Shown here: positions 35,098-44,687 of the stretch, in pieces
How positions within the stretch are numbered: the first letter of the stretch is position 1
Layout: every line of letters starts with the position of its first letter
Assembly: GCF_001469895.1 (NCBI RefSeq)
Contig: NZ_LOPY01000052.1
Location: 62,001 to 126,000 of the forward strand
Reading direction: 5' to 3'
From: Pseudoalteromonas sp. XI10
Lineage (GTDB): Bacteria; Pseudomonadota; Gammaproteobacteria; Enterobacterales; Alteromonadaceae
Length of the DNA stretch: 64,000 nucleotides
The notes under the pieces: model-generated
The model's database searches: none
Told to the model about the DNA's origin: nothing
Seen by the model: only the letters and a program-made list of their open reading frames with translations
Translations under genes and position numbers: made by a program

Positions 35098-36417
35098 CTA
35101 AAAGTAATAACCTATATTGATATTGAAGCGGGTTTCAGTCTCGTCGCTGTCGCCAGCAATTGAACCACCAACAAATGGTTGGTTTTTCGCTTGTACAAAA
35201 TCAAAGTAAGTGAATAAGCCACCTGCGGCAACAGATACACCGGTTACATTCATCCATGTATCTTCGCTGTTATCTGACTTGTCATAAATGATGCCGTAGT
35301 CATTATAAAACTGCAGGTTTGTTACCGGACCCCACTCTACAGGCAGGCTGTAAGCGATATTAGCATTAGTCATGGTCGCTTCTGCGGCAATACTATCGTA
35401 AAACGCATAAGCACCCACGGCCATACGGTCGACGTTGTCGATATCGTAGTTATACTCACCATGCTGGAGCTGGAAATTCCATGGACCGATAGTACTGTTT
35501 AAGTGCACAGCCCAGGCGTAGTAATCGCCGGCTTTATCTTCACCGTCATGCAAGCCACCCGATAACGCAGAAACACCTAGCTCAGTGGTGCCGCCGTCAT
35601 GCTCAAAGTGATAACCATAACGACCAGAGAAGGTGTTGTACTCACCAATCGCATTGGTTGGTTCGGCATAAACACCTTCATCAGCAGAGCGGAAACCAAC
35701 AACATCATATGAGTAGCGGTCGCTTCTGTCGCTTACGTAACCATCAACACCACCTAGCTCATCATTTTTGAAAAAGCCAAGATCAATTTGCCAGTTGTCA
35801 GCAATTTTGCGCTTGAATAGCACACCCAGATCGTGGTCATCTTCAAGACCAATATAGTAAGTGGTGCCAAAGAAGTAGTTGTGTGAATTATAAGGCCAGT
35901 TACCAAAAGGCACTTTGGTAATACCTGCCTGCACTTGCCAGTCTTCAGCAAAGTCGTAGGCAGCATAGGCATACTTAACAGCAGTCATGTAATCGAAAAA
36001 ACGGATCTCAGCGTTAAGCTGTACATCACCGACATCGCCTGCAAAATTTAGCCTGAAGATGTCAAAATCGAAGTCACCACCGCGGTTTTTATTACCATCG
36101 TTATAAGATGTATGGCTGAAGTTGGTACGTACTGCACCCCCGACCTTAATGCCAGATTCTTTTTTAGGAGCTTCAACAGCTGCTGTTTGTTGCTCAAGTT
36201 GCTTTTGCTGTTTTGCTACTTGTGCATCAATTTGCGCTTGTTTTTCGGCTTGTTGCTGCGATTTTTCTTCGGCAGCATCAAGTTTGTTTTGCAGTTGTTG
36301 CATTTGCTGTTTCAGCAATTGCAGCTGCTTTTGAAGGTCATCAATTTCAGATGCCTGACTAAGACTTGAAGTTGTGCCCAAGGCTATTGCGAGGGCTAAC
36401 TTTGATAGTTTAAGCAT
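35098..36417 (-). CDS. outer-membrane porin with N-terminal coiled coil
   Basis: A 439-residue protein. After the signal peptide (ending SQASE) comes a periplasmic coiled coil (about 23-85, IDDLQKQLQLLKQQMQQLQNKLDAAEEKSQQQ). A barrel follows from about 90 to the end, starting GIKVGGAVRTNFSHTSYN and ending FNINIGYYF with the terminal aromatic. The layout is that of DcaP/OprP-type trimeric porins, whose coiled coil spans toward the peptidoglycan. Substrate is unknown; anions, carbohydrates or small carboxylates are typical. A MarR gene lies just upstream on the same strand. Confidence 0.85.
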   Translation of the reverse strand: MLKLSKLALAIALGTTSSLSQASEIDDLQKQLQLLKQQMQQLQNKLDAAEEKSQQQAEKQAQIDAQVAKQQKQLEQQTAAVEAPKKESGIKVGGAVRTNFSHTSYNDGNKNRGGDFDFDIFRLNFAGDVGDVQLNAEIRFFDYMTAVKYAYAAYDFAEDWQVQAGITKVPFGNWPYNSHNYFFGTTYYIGLEDDHDLGVLFKRKIADNWQIDLGFFKNDELGGVDGYVSDRSDRYSYDVVGFRSADEGVYAEPTNAIGEYNTFSGRYGYHFEHDGGTTELGVSALSGGLHDGEDKAGDYYAWAVHLNSTIGPWNFQLQHGEYNYDIDNVDRMAVGAYAFYDSIAAEATMTNANIAYSLPVEWGPVTNLQFYNDYGIIYDKSDNSEDTWMNVTGVSVAAGGLFTYFDFVQAKNQPFVGGSIAGDSDETETRFNINIGYYF

Positions 36418-36522
36418 GAATTTTCGCTAGTGTTGGAATGGGTACTACCAAGCATAGTTGATAATCATGCTGAACCCAAGACTAGACACAGAAAATTAAT
36501 ATTAATCAATCAGTTTTAATTT

Positions 36523-37008
36523 TTACTGTGGTTCTAATGTCTTGGTGATTGCGCCAACTTCAAGCAGAGGTGAAGCATCAAGCTGATCTGCATCCATCAT
36601 TGCGGCAATACGTTGCATTGATGAAAGTAGTAAGCTTTGCTCCCACTCATCGAGTGCTGAGAACTTTTCAATGAAATGTTCTTGCAGAGGCTGAGGTGCT
36701 TGATTTAGTAGCTGTTTACCCGCTTCTGTGAGATGCAAACTAACTCGGCGTTTATCTAATTGGCTACGTACACGAGTGATCAGGTTACGGTTTTCTATAC
36801 GGTCTAAGATATTGGTAACCGTCGCTGGGCTTAGATTTACATTTTGTGCAATGCGACTAGCGGTTATGCCATCGGTTTGTGCAACCTCGTTCATAATCAG
36901 TAATTGTGGGCCTGTTAAGCCAGAGGTTTTATTGAGCTGTTTTGAATGAAGGTCGATGGCTCTGATCACTTTACGCAGCGACACTAGTAGCTCGTCATAC
37001 TTTTGCAT
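36523..37008 (-). CDS. MarR family transcriptional regulator
   Basis: A 161-residue dimeric repressor. The winged helix is clear: GLTGPQLLIMNEVAQTDGITASRIAQNVNLSPATVTNILDRIENRNLITRVRSQLDKRRVSLHLTEAGKQLL. The last 20 residues form a short extension. The porin gene 105 bases downstream, on the same strand, may be under its control; no operator was recognised. Confidence 0.92.
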   Translation of the reverse strand: MQKYDELLVSLRKVIRAIDLHSKQLNKTSGLTGPQLLIMNEVAQTDGITASRIAQNVNLSPATVTNILDRIENRNLITRVRSQLDKRRVSLHLTEAGKQLLNQAPQPLQEHFIEKFSALDEWEQSLLLSSMQRIAAMMDADQLDASPLLEVGAITKTLEPQ

Positions 37009-37337
37009 GTTTCTGTCTCTTAAATAAGGCGGCGTGGAGCAACCGCAATCAAAAAATTTTACACATCTAATAAATTGAGTTCAAATAAATAATGACTATA
37101 TTGCTTATAATTTATGGCCATAAAGGTTGTTTTTGTGCTTTTAAAATAATTAGAGCAGAAATTAAAAAGCAAAAGTTAAAATTTAGATGAAGTAATTGTT
37201 GTTAACACTTAAAATGCAACTACGAGGTGACACCATCACTTTGTAGTAAAACAATTTATACAAATAACTAAATATTATTTACTAAAAGCCACTGCATTGG
37301 GTAAGGTGGATTTACCTTTCATTAAATGGGACGAATT
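37009..37337. other. intergenic region, MarR and mutarotase genes
   Basis: A 329-base AT-rich gap between divergent genes. A TATAAT-like box lies near 37106-37111, and it should hold both promoters. I see no ORF or stable RNA in it. Confidence 0.35.
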
Positions 37338-38189
37338 ATGAAGTTATCGCCATCAGTTACGATTGAGCAAAGTGAAACCGGGCTTGAATTTATTAAAGTT
37401 GCTAGTGAGTTTTGTAGCGCAACTATTTTTCTGCAAGGTGCGCAGATCACTGAGTTCACGCCAACCGATAAAAAGCCACTATTATGGGTCTCAGAATTAG
37501 AAGATTACCAAGAAGGCAAAGGTGTGCGAGGCGGTATTCCGATTTGTTGGCCATGGTTCGGAGTAAGCCAACATGAAGGCTGGCCAGCTCATGGTGTTGC
37601 TCGCACAAGTTTATGGCGCGCAGAAGAAGTGAAAGAACAAGACGATTCTATTTATATCAGCTTGTCATTGCCGATGACGCAAGTTGATGAAAAGTATTGG
37701 CCTTATAAAACTAAGTTATTGGCTGAGTTTATTTTAACCTCTAGCTTAGAGATGCGTTTAACAACCACGAACTTAGATAACCAAACAGTACAGTTTACTC
37801 AAGCACTGCACACGTACTTCCCAACACCAGCAATTGAAGAAACAAAAGTAGATGGTCTGCAAGGCGCGAAATACATTGAATTTGCTGAAGGTCCATTTGA
37901 GCAAAATGAATTGGTGTCGTTCGCACGTGAAACAGACATGGTTTACACCGAAGCAAGAGACACTCAGCGTATCATTACACCTGATGGCATTATTGAAGTA
38001 GGTCGCGAAAATTCAACATCGTGTGTACTTTGGAACCCATGGATAGATAAATCAAAACGCCTTTCTAATTTTGCTGATGACGAATACCACGTAATGCTGT
38101 GCTTAGAAGCGGCTAATGTCCTTGATGATAGTGTTGAACTTGCACCAGGAGCAAGCCACACACTTGCAACAAAACTACGCTGGGTATAA
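37338..38189 (+). CDS. D-hexose-6-phosphate mutarotase (YeaD-like)
   Basis: A 283-residue cytoplasmic enzyme of the aldose-1-epimerase superfamily. The motifs GAQITEFTPTDKKPLLWVSELEDYQEGKGVRGGIPICWPWFG and GWPAHGVARTSLWR (catalytic His) are those of the YeaD group, acting on glucose-6-phosphate anomers. GGGACG lies before the chosen ATG; an in-frame ATG 12 bases upstream is possible. It lies alone, with a GC-rich hairpin after it. Confidence 0.9.
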   Translation: MKLSPSVTIEQSETGLEFIKVASEFCSATIFLQGAQITEFTPTDKKPLLWVSELEDYQEGKGVRGGIPICWPWFGVSQHEGWPAHGVARTSLWRAEEVKEQDDSIYISLSLPMTQVDEKYWPYKTKLLAEFILTSSLEMRLTTTNLDNQTVQFTQALHTYFPTPAIEETKVDGLQGAKYIEFAEGPFEQNELVSFARETDMVYTEARDTQRIITPDGIIEVGRENSTSCVLWNPWIDKSKRLSNFADDEYHVMLCLEAANVLDDSVELAPGASHTLATKLRWV

Positions 38190-38222
38190 TTTATAACATA
38201 TAAAAACTCAGTGTTAGCACGT

Positions 38223-38243
38223 AAGGCCAGCACCGCTGGCCTT
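38223..38243 (+). terminator. hairpin after the mutarotase gene
   Basis: AAGGCCAGC and GCTGGCCTT pair around an ACC loop. There is a short T stretch only, and the next gene has its AAGGA ribosome site right after, so it may be a partial terminator. Confidence 0.5.
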
Positions 38244-38257
38244 TACAAGGAATTACC

Positions 38258-38791
38258 GTGTTTAGTAATCAACAAATAGAAACCCTTCCAAAGCATCAAA
38301 CGATTCAATTCCAACCACTTGCTGATAATGCGATATGGCATGTACAACTAAATTGGTTGTTGTTTTATGTGCCTCTGATGGCCGTGATCATTGCGGTACG
38401 GCACTTTAATCCTGCCGTTAGCGAAGCTATTGCTGCACCTTGGCTTTTGGTTTTGCCATTGTTGGTAATACTGTCGATGGTTTACAACCTTTACAGCGTT
38501 CGCGCTAAAGGGGTGGCAGTAAGAGAGCATGATATTGCCTTTAAGCGAGGTTTAATTTGGCAACAAATCACTTTATTGCCTATTTCTCGCGTGCAACACA
38601 CCGAAATTCATCGCGGCCCAATTGAGCGAAAGTTAGGACTCGCAACACTCAGGCTTTACAGTGCGGGTGGCATGAGTGCTGATTTACATATCAGTGGGTT
38701 AACTGACGAACAATGCAATGATGTTCGCCAGTTCGTGCAAAGTTATGGTGATAATGCAGCAACTCAAGAAAATGAGCTTGCCGATGAGTGA
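38258..38791 (+). CDS. PH-domain membrane protein (YdbS-like)
   Basis: A 177-residue inner-membrane protein that starts with GTG (SD AAGGA). Two helices (about 33-75) precede a bacterial PH domain (bPH2): YNLYSVRAKGVAVREHDIAFKRGLIWQQITLLPISRVQHTEIHRGPIERKLGLATLRLYSAGG. It overlaps the next gene by 8 bases, and the pair corresponds to ydbS-ydbT of other bacteria. Its role is unknown; membrane-protein quality has been proposed for the group in general. Confidence 0.88.
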   Translation: MFSNQQIETLPKHQTIQFQPLADNAIWHVQLNWLLFYVPLMAVIIAVRHFNPAVSEAIAAPWLLVLPLLVILSMVYNLYSVRAKGVAVREHDIAFKRGLIWQQITLLPISRVQHTEIHRGPIERKLGLATLRLYSAGGMSADLHISGLTDEQCNDVRQFVQSYGDNAATQENELADE

Positions 38792-40316
38792 TCAACAATG
38801 GCAACGCGTGTCGCCATGGGCGCTACTGTATTTTATTGTTCACTTTGCACTGCGATTCATAAAAGATGGGCTGCTTAATTTACTGCCTATTTTGGTGTTA
38901 TTTGTTACGCAAGTTGAGCAAAAGCTGTTTTGGGGGCAAATAGCTGTTGCCGTAGCCTCTTTAGTTTTAGTGGTGTATGCCTTTGCTTATTATCGTAATT
39001 TTAAATACCGCATAACAGATGGTCACGAAATACTGCTCAATAAAGGGGTATTTAAAAAAGAGCGGCTAACCCTAAAATTTGCTCGAGTACAGAACGTAAA
39101 CATTGCCGAGCCTTTTTATTTTCAGCCAGTTAATTTAGTTAATTGTATTTTCGATGCCGCCGGTAGTAGTGCTCAAGAAGCTGTGATCCCGGGAGTTAAG
39201 CTTAGCTATGCCGAGCAAGTTCGTGAACAAGTTATGGAATTTAAAGCTCAGTTACAACAGCAAGAGCAGCTACCTGTTGAGCAGAGCGAAGCAACAGATA
39301 AACCGAAAACCTTAACGATCAGCAATGCTGAAATTGCTAAATTTGGTTTGATGTCGAACATGGCAATTTTAGCATTGGCCGCACTTGCTCCATTTATGAA
39401 TGTGATTTTTGAGTACCTCGAAAAAACCATCATAAACCGCCTAGAGGCCATACTGAATGAGCAAGCTGCTTTTGTTGGCAGCGCAGCTGCAATCGCTGTG
39501 TTAATTATGGTTGTTGCCATTGTTTTATGTGCCATTTTACTTTCTGTTGTCATGGCCTTAGTGCGCTTTTTTAACTTTCAGCTGTATTTTCAAGACGATA
39601 AGTTTAAGCGTGTGGCAGGTTTATTTGAGCGCCAGCAACTCTCGATTAGCGTGTCGAAAATTCAAAGTGTGCAAATCAAACAAAATATTATTGCTAGGCT
39701 CCTTAATCGCTATACCTTAATTTGCCCACAAGTGAGTAGTGGTGGTATGGCAGCTGGGGTTGCGGCACATAAAAATAAACAAACGTTAGTGATGCCAGTA
39801 ATCACTAAAGAGCAAGTGCAAGCCGTGTGTGGCTGGTTATTTCCATGGTTTGTTGATTTAACAGAGCTTAACTTTATTAAGCCTGAGCGAGCTTTACTTT
39901 ATAAAAATACGTTTTTATATGTGATCCTGCCAAGTGTGTTTTCTGCTTTAATTTTCAACGCCTTATTTGATGCTGCTACGATGCTGTGGAGCAGTGTCGT
40001 AGGCTTAGTTTTGATGATCGGTGTGTTTTTGAATTATCAAAAAACGGGTTTGGCTATGTATCAACATGACGGCCGTTTTTTTGCCGTATTTAAAACCGGC
40101 ATGCTAGGTGTGCAGTATCGTGTTTTTGAAATCTATAAAGCGCAAAGCGTCACCACAATAAGCACTTATTTAATGCGCCGATCACAGCTTAAAAGCTTGT
40201 ATATACAACTGGCTTCTGGTTCTGTATCAATGCCTTACTTAAAAGCAGAGCTGGCTGAGCAGTTTGCTGATTTCGCCCTATATGAAATAGAAGGCGTTGA
40301 GCGGAATTGGTTTTAA
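38784..40316 (+). CDS. PH-domain membrane protein (YdbT-like)
   Basis: About 510 residues with several helices and three bPH2 domains. The first (FKYRITDGHEILLNKGVFKKERLTLKFARVQNVNI) follows two helices; the second contains LFERQQLSISVSKIQSVQIKQNIIARLLNRYTLIC; the third lies near the C-terminus (YRVFEIYKAQSVTTISTYLMRRSQLKSLYIQLASG). The ATG at 38784 overlaps the ydbS-like stop; an ATG 12 bases before it would also do, so the start is uncertain by four codons. It forms an operon with the previous gene. Confidence 0.86.
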   Translation: MSDQQWQRVSPWALLYFIVHFALRFIKDGLLNLLPILVLFVTQVEQKLFWGQIAVAVASLVLVVYAFAYYRNFKYRITDGHEILLNKGVFKKERLTLKFARVQNVNIAEPFYFQPVNLVNCIFDAAGSSAQEAVIPGVKLSYAEQVREQVMEFKAQLQQQEQLPVEQSEATDKPKTLTISNAEIAKFGLMSNMAILALAALAPFMNVIFEYLEKTIINRLEAILNEQAAFVGSAAAIAVLIMVVAIVLCAILLSVVMALVRFFNFQLYFQDDKFKRVAGLFERQQLSISVSKIQSVQIKQNIIARLLNRYTLICPQVSSGGMAAGVAAHKNKQTLVMPVITKEQVQAVCGWLFPWFVDLTELNFIKPERALLYKNTFLYVILPSVFSALIFNALFDAATMLWSSVVGLVLMIGVFLNYQKTGLAMYQHDGRFFAVFKTGMLGVQYRVFEIYKAQSVTTISTYLMRRSQLKSLYIQLASGSVSMPYLKAELAEQFADFALYEIEGVERNWF

Positions 40317-40318
40317 AT

Positions 40319-40337
40319 AAAAATGATTCTCAATATC
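40319..40337. promoter_or_regulatory. Fur-like box before a small membrane protein gene
   Basis: AAAAATGATTCTCAATATC matches the Fur consensus at 14 of 19 positions. It lies directly after the YdbT-like stop, 59 bases before the small gene at 40396, suggesting iron repression of that gene. Confidence 0.6.
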
Positions 40338-40395
40338 ATTGATTCGTTTTAATATTGAGGTATACTAGCGCAACGTCAATAACCACGGGTGCGCA

Positions 40396-40638
40396 ATGAT
40401 TTATTTACTACCTATTTTAGCTATTTCAGGTGTTGTTGCCTTACTTTGTTATGCACGTTCTCAGCAGGAGTGTAAGGGCTTATGTGTGAGTGTTGCCGTT
40501 ACAGCAATTGCTTTACTCGTAACCGCAGCTTTGGTCATCGCGGGGCTCGGTGCATTAAGAAGTAGCCTGATGTTTGCCGTGACTGTTTTTATTATTTATC
40601 AATTACTCGGTTTAGTACGGCCGATTAGACTGGAGTAA
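40396..40638 (+). CDS. small membrane protein, probably iron regulated
   Basis: An 80-residue protein with two to three hydrophobic helices (about 2-20, 29-50 and 55-73), two Cys (QQECKGLC) between them and a basic end. I do not recognise a family. It is alone between the PH-domain pair and the peptidase gene. The Fur-like box upstream suggests a role in iron-limited cells, perhaps in an inner-membrane complex. Existence is supported by codon-sized spacing and clean start, but not certain. Confidence 0.6.
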   Translation: MIYLLPILAISGVVALLCYARSQQECKGLCVSVAVTAIALLVTAALVIAGLGALRSSLMFAVTVFIIYQLLGLVRPIRLE

Positions 40639-40723
40639 TTTCTTACACTTTTTAACTTCAGCCTTTTAAAAAAGCATCGCATACTAACCCTTAAATTAAG
40701 CAACTTGCTAATCAAGGATTGTG

Positions 40724-43546
40724 ATGAAAAAAGCTCTGTTAACTGTGGCACTACTTGCTGCTAGCCACGCTTCAAGCCAAGAGACTTGGCAAACTATTCA
40801 TACCGAGCACTTTAATGTGCATTTTAGTACTGAGAACCAGCAATGGGCCCGTTCAGCGGCAACAGAGCTTGAAATTGTTCGCGATAAGGTACTAAAACAG
40901 CAAAACCGTGCTCTTGATGAAGTGGTCGATGTTCTGGTTTTTGACCCATTTAACGCCTCCAATGGCTTTGCTTTGCCGGTGACTAACAAGCCTTTAATGG
41001 CTTTGTTTACTACGCCCCCACAATCCGACACGGTGATTTCTAACACCGATGGCTGGCAGCAGTTATTGATTTTGCACGAATATATTCATTTGGTGCACCT
41101 TGCTCAGCCTACTCGAAGTGACGTGCGCCAAGCTATTCGTAATAGTTGGGATATTTACGACTTAGCTGAAGGTGAAATGCCGCGCTGGGCTGCAGAAGGG
41201 TATGCAACGCTACTTGAGTCGAAAATGACAGGGCGGGGTCGTTTATACGATAACCTTTCAGAGGCAATATTGGTTGAATTTGCCCAGCAAGGTGCATTGC
41301 CACGATATAGCCAATTAAATAGTACCGAAGGGGGCTATTTAGCTGGCTCAATGGCGTATTTAATGGGTTCTCGTTTTCTTGCTTGGCTTGAAGAGAACTA
41401 TTCAGCGCAAACTCTTGATGCAGTTTGGACCCGCATGCAAGCGGTTAAAGCGCGTGATTTTAATGAGGCCTTTAGCGGCGTATTTGGCGACTCACCTGAA
41501 CACCTCTACCGCCGTTTTATTGCAGAATATACTTATAAAGCAATGGCTAAAGAGGTAAGTGAGCAAACACTTGCAAGTAAGCTTTGGTTGGAGCTTGATC
41601 TATACGCCTCGAACCCTGTTTTAAGTTTAGATAACAGTAAGCTTGCCATTGTTGAGCGCAACAAAGATAACGAAACCCGTTTAGTTATCTATAGCACTGA
41701 TGACAATCAACAGGCTGCCGATGATTTTGCAAAGCAGCAACAAGCGTTACTTGATGATGACCCTGCTGATATTGCAGATAAAGCCCCCAGTGTTTTTAAA
41801 CGTAAGCAAAAACATGTGCTTCACCAAATTAATAGGCAGGGTATAAAAAACCCGCAGTGGTTAGATGAAAGTACATTGTTTTTCACCGCCACAACAACCG
41901 TAGGTAAAGGCTCGATTCAAGGTATTTCTGATCTATACCGCTATGATATTGATACAGGCAAAGTAACCGCATTAACCCAACATGCAGGGCTGCGCCGCTT
42001 TAGTATCAGTGATAACGGGCACACTGTTTATGCTGAGCAAACGAAGCATGGTTTCTCTGAGCTAGTGCGCCTTGACCTCAATACGGGTGTCGCTACGCCT
42101 TTATTTGAGAAAAGCCTAGAAACGGTTTATGACTATCCATTACTTAGCCCTAATAAAACTCAACTAGCTTATTTAAAAGCGACATTAAATGCTAATTGGC
42201 AGTTGTATATACAAGATGTAAGCTCTCAAAAATCACTTACTGTGCCAATGCCAAAGGGCTACCAGTATGTGTCACAACCTAATTGGCAAGCCGATGGCAA
42301 AGGGCTTTATTTTGTCGCTGGTAAAAATAAAGCTCTCGATTTATATCATTATGATCTACAAAGCAATTCACTACGCCAATTAACGCAAGGCCAAGAAGCT
42401 ATTGCACACCCAATGGCAATGAATAATGGTGAACTTTTGTATTTATCGATCACTGCTGAAGGGCCGAATATCAAGCATTTTGCTGAGCAACCACAAGGAT
42501 TAGAGGTTGTTGAATTTGCTAAAAGTGCAGAGCCACCACGAGGTCAGGTAACGAGCGAAGTATTACCTGAGGCGAAAATCTACCCGCAAAGCCCAACTGA
42601 GCCAGCCGATTATGATATTTGGCAGCAAAAACCCACCTTTTCGCTGGCATCTCAGTATTACTCGGCCTCATCTTCGCTGCTTACCCTTGGAGTAAAAAGT
42701 AACGACTTTTTAAAGCAGCTCGATTTACAAGCAGGCTACAGTGTTGATTTACATGACAAAGCATTGGAAGGGGTGTTTGCGGCCGCTAAGTACTCAGCGT
42801 TTGATTTAAAATTTAAAGCGCTGTTATTTGATTACGACCTTGAATCGGCAAAACAGTACCATTCACAAATACCGGTGAAGGTAAGTAACACTGGGGCGCA
42901 TTTAGCCATGAGCTACCCGTTGCAGTTTCAGCAGCTTAGAATTACACCGAGTTTGAGCTATAACTACAGTGATTTTAGTAAGGGGGATGATCAATGGTTA
43001 ACCCTTGGACTTGAACAAAAATGGCAACATGATAGACAGCGATACGGTTTTGCTCAGTCTGTGAGTGCTCAGTGGTTATCCGGTGATGCTAACTCGAATA
43101 ATTGGCAGGGCTATAACTTTGCCACCGTATTGAGCGGTTATGCTTTTGATATTCCTGTGTATGTTAATTTTGCACAGCAATATCGCGATGACAGTATTCT
43201 TGCACTTGGCGGTTATGAGTCAAACTTAATTAATAATGACACGCAAAGCGGCTTTGTTGTTGCCCCTGAGTTGCCGTTTATTAGTCAATCAGGTAACCGC
43301 TATAAAGGTTATGGCGGGGGCATTAGTTACAAAGATTCATTACCTTGGCTTTATTACCAACAGCATCAAGTTGATAACCGAGTCTATGCACAAAGTTACG
43401 GGCTAAAATGGCGAGGAGACTTTAGCTTTGGTATGGGGCCCGCTGGTTTAAACGATGTAAACCTTGATTTTGGCGTCGCCCGGGTAGAAGGCGACGACTT
43501 TGAAAATGATTTACGGGCTTGGCTAAGCTTCTATTACTCGTTATAG
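40724..43546 (+). CDS. MA-type metallopeptidase with propeller and outer-membrane barrel
   Basis: A 940-residue secreted protein (signal ending ASSQETW; the ATG at 40724 has AAGGA 8 bases upstream). Residues about 20-260 form a zinc peptidase of the MA clan: HEYIH (H118, E119, H122) with the downstream PRWAAEGYATLLESK. Residues about 290-610 resemble a TolB-like beta-propeller, with repeats such as NPQWLDESTLFFTA.. and QPNWQADGKGLYFV. The rest (about 640-940) alternates like an outer-membrane barrel and ends in SFYYSL. The combination suggests a cell-surface protease held in the outer membrane. Substrate unknown. Confidence 0.75.
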   Translation: MKKALLTVALLAASHASSQETWQTIHTEHFNVHFSTENQQWARSAATELEIVRDKVLKQQNRALDEVVDVLVFDPFNASNGFALPVTNKPLMALFTTPPQSDTVISNTDGWQQLLILHEYIHLVHLAQPTRSDVRQAIRNSWDIYDLAEGEMPRWAAEGYATLLESKMTGRGRLYDNLSEAILVEFAQQGALPRYSQLNSTEGGYLAGSMAYLMGSRFLAWLEENYSAQTLDAVWTRMQAVKARDFNEAFSGVFGDSPEHLYRRFIAEYTYKAMAKEVSEQTLASKLWLELDLYASNPVLSLDNSKLAIVERNKDNETRLVIYSTDDNQQAADDFAKQQQALLDDDPADIADKAPSVFKRKQKHVLHQINRQGIKNPQWLDESTLFFTATTTVGKGSIQGISDLYRYDIDTGKVTALTQHAGLRRFSISDNGHTVYAEQTKHGFSELVRLDLNTGVATPLFEKSLETVYDYPLLSPNKTQLAYLKATLNANWQLYIQDVSSQKSLTVPMPKGYQYVSQPNWQADGKGLYFVAGKNKALDLYHYDLQSNSLRQLTQGQEAIAHPMAMNNGELLYLSITAEGPNIKHFAEQPQGLEVVEFAKSAEPPRGQVTSEVLPEAKIYPQSPTEPADYDIWQQKPTFSLASQYYSASSSLLTLGVKSNDFLKQLDLQAGYSVDLHDKALEGVFAAAKYSAFDLKFKALLFDYDLESAKQYHSQIPVKVSNTGAHLAMSYPLQFQQLRITPSLSYNYSDFSKGDDQWLTLGLEQKWQHDRQRYGFAQSVSAQWLSGDANSNNWQGYNFATVLSGYAFDIPVYVNFAQQYRDDSILALGGYESNLINNDTQSGFVVAPELPFISQSGNRYKGYGGGISYKDSLPWLYYQQHQVDNRVYAQSYGLKWRGDFSFGMGPAGLNDVNLDFGVARVEGDDFENDLRAWLSFYYSL

Positions 43547-43547
43547 C

Positions 43548-44687
43548 CTAGTGTTGATCAGTTAAGGCGAAAAGCTTGGCGTGATATAGCGCCAGTTTTT
43601 CGTCTTTATTTTCTATCTCAATGGCTTTTTCTAGCCACTCCTTAGTGCTTTTTTCATTTCCTTGCTGAAAACTAATAATCGCTAATTCTATATAGGGTTC
43701 AGATAAATAAGGGGCTAATGCAATAGCGTCTTCGAGTTGTTGCTTTGCCTTGAAAAGCTTGCCATTGTTACGGGCGTTAATTGCCGTTGCCAGTAACTCG
43801 AATGGATCCTGCTCTAGCATCGCCAACTGTGAATTGAGCTGCTCTGCCAAAACCTGATCATTAAGTTGCTCGGCCAGCACTGCGTAATTATGTAGTAAAT
43901 TCGTATCTTTAAAGCCATGCTGCATTGCTGTTTGATAAATATGTTTTGCTCCAGCTAAATCACCCGCTTGGCGATGTAATACGGCAGCTAGATTATAAAG
44001 TGAGGGTGCATGTGGTGTGTATTCATTGGCTTTTAAAATGTAGCTGTAACTCAAATTGAATTGCTTTTTAGTTAAGGCCTCGCTTGCCAAGTTGCTGTAA
44101 TAACGGCTGATTAAGTCTTTTAATTCAGCGCGGCCAGAGTAAAAACTACCACGTGCTGGGAAGTAATCGATGACTGTGCCTGGTGGCACCAAGTAATTAT
44201 CGTCCTCATTTAAAGGGGCGTAGACTTTGGTGCGAAAATGGCCCGATACATACACGATGTTATTTTGTTTGCTATAAACAGGCTCACTGGAGACCGCTTG
44301 AAAGCCTGTTTGAAGTCCAGCTAGTTGAGCATAAGCATGGGTTAAAATTGCTAAGCTAATACAGTTACCTTGATGACCTTGAAGAGTCTGCTGGGCATTG
44401 AGTGTGGCGCTAAAGTAATTAAAATTGGTGAGCTTATTTTCTAAATAGTGATATAGGATTTGGTCATCCCTTAAATCGCCACCTTGACGTTTGGTAAAAT
44501 AATTAAGAAAACGTTTCTGCTCATCTGCAGGGAGCGTAAATAGCTCAGGGTCGCTAAGTTCAACGTGTTTAAAATGTGCTGCATTGAGTAAGCTGGCCAC
44601 ACTCGGTGGTGGCGTTGGTTGTTGTTTTGTACTCTTGCATCCAACTAAAAAAGTACTTAAAACAAGCGCATATAAAATTGACTTCAT
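43548..44687 (-). CDS. lipoprotein with transglutaminase-like and TPR regions
   Basis: A 379-residue lipoprotein (lipobox LVGC, C17). Residues about 60-185 hold a papain-like core of the transglutaminase superfamily with C109 (GNCISLAILTHAYAQLAGL), H150 (YVSGHFRT) and D174 (VIDYFPARG). Residues about 200-370 form TPR repeats (ALTKKQFNLSYSYILKANEYTPHAPSLYNLAAVLHRQAGD and following). It is convergent with the peptidase gene with a one-base gap. The role may be a cell-envelope peptidase or scaffold; nothing more specific can be said. Confidence 0.72.
   Translation of the reverse strand: MKSILYALVLSTFLVGCKSTKQQPTPPPSVASLLNAAHFKHVELSDPELFTLPADEQKRFLNYFTKRQGGDLRDDQILYHYLENKLTNFNYFSATLNAQQTLQGHQGNCISLAILTHAYAQLAGLQTGFQAVSSEPVYSKQNNIVYVSGHFRTKVYAPLNEDDNYLVPPGTVIDYFPARGSFYSGRAELKDLISRYYSNLASEALTKKQFNLSYSYILKANEYTPHAPSLYNLAAVLHRQAGDLAGAKHIYQTAMQHGFKDTNLLHNYAVLAEQLNDQVLAEQLNSQLAMLEQDPFELLATAINARNNGKLFKAKQQLEDAIALAPYLSEPYIELAIISFQQGNEKSTKEWLEKAIEIENKDEKLALYHAKLFALTDQH

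Noticed and set aside
36112..36369. Cys/Leu/Phe-rich plus-strand ORFs
   Set aside because: Antisense of the repetitive Gln/Lys codons of the porin coiled coil.
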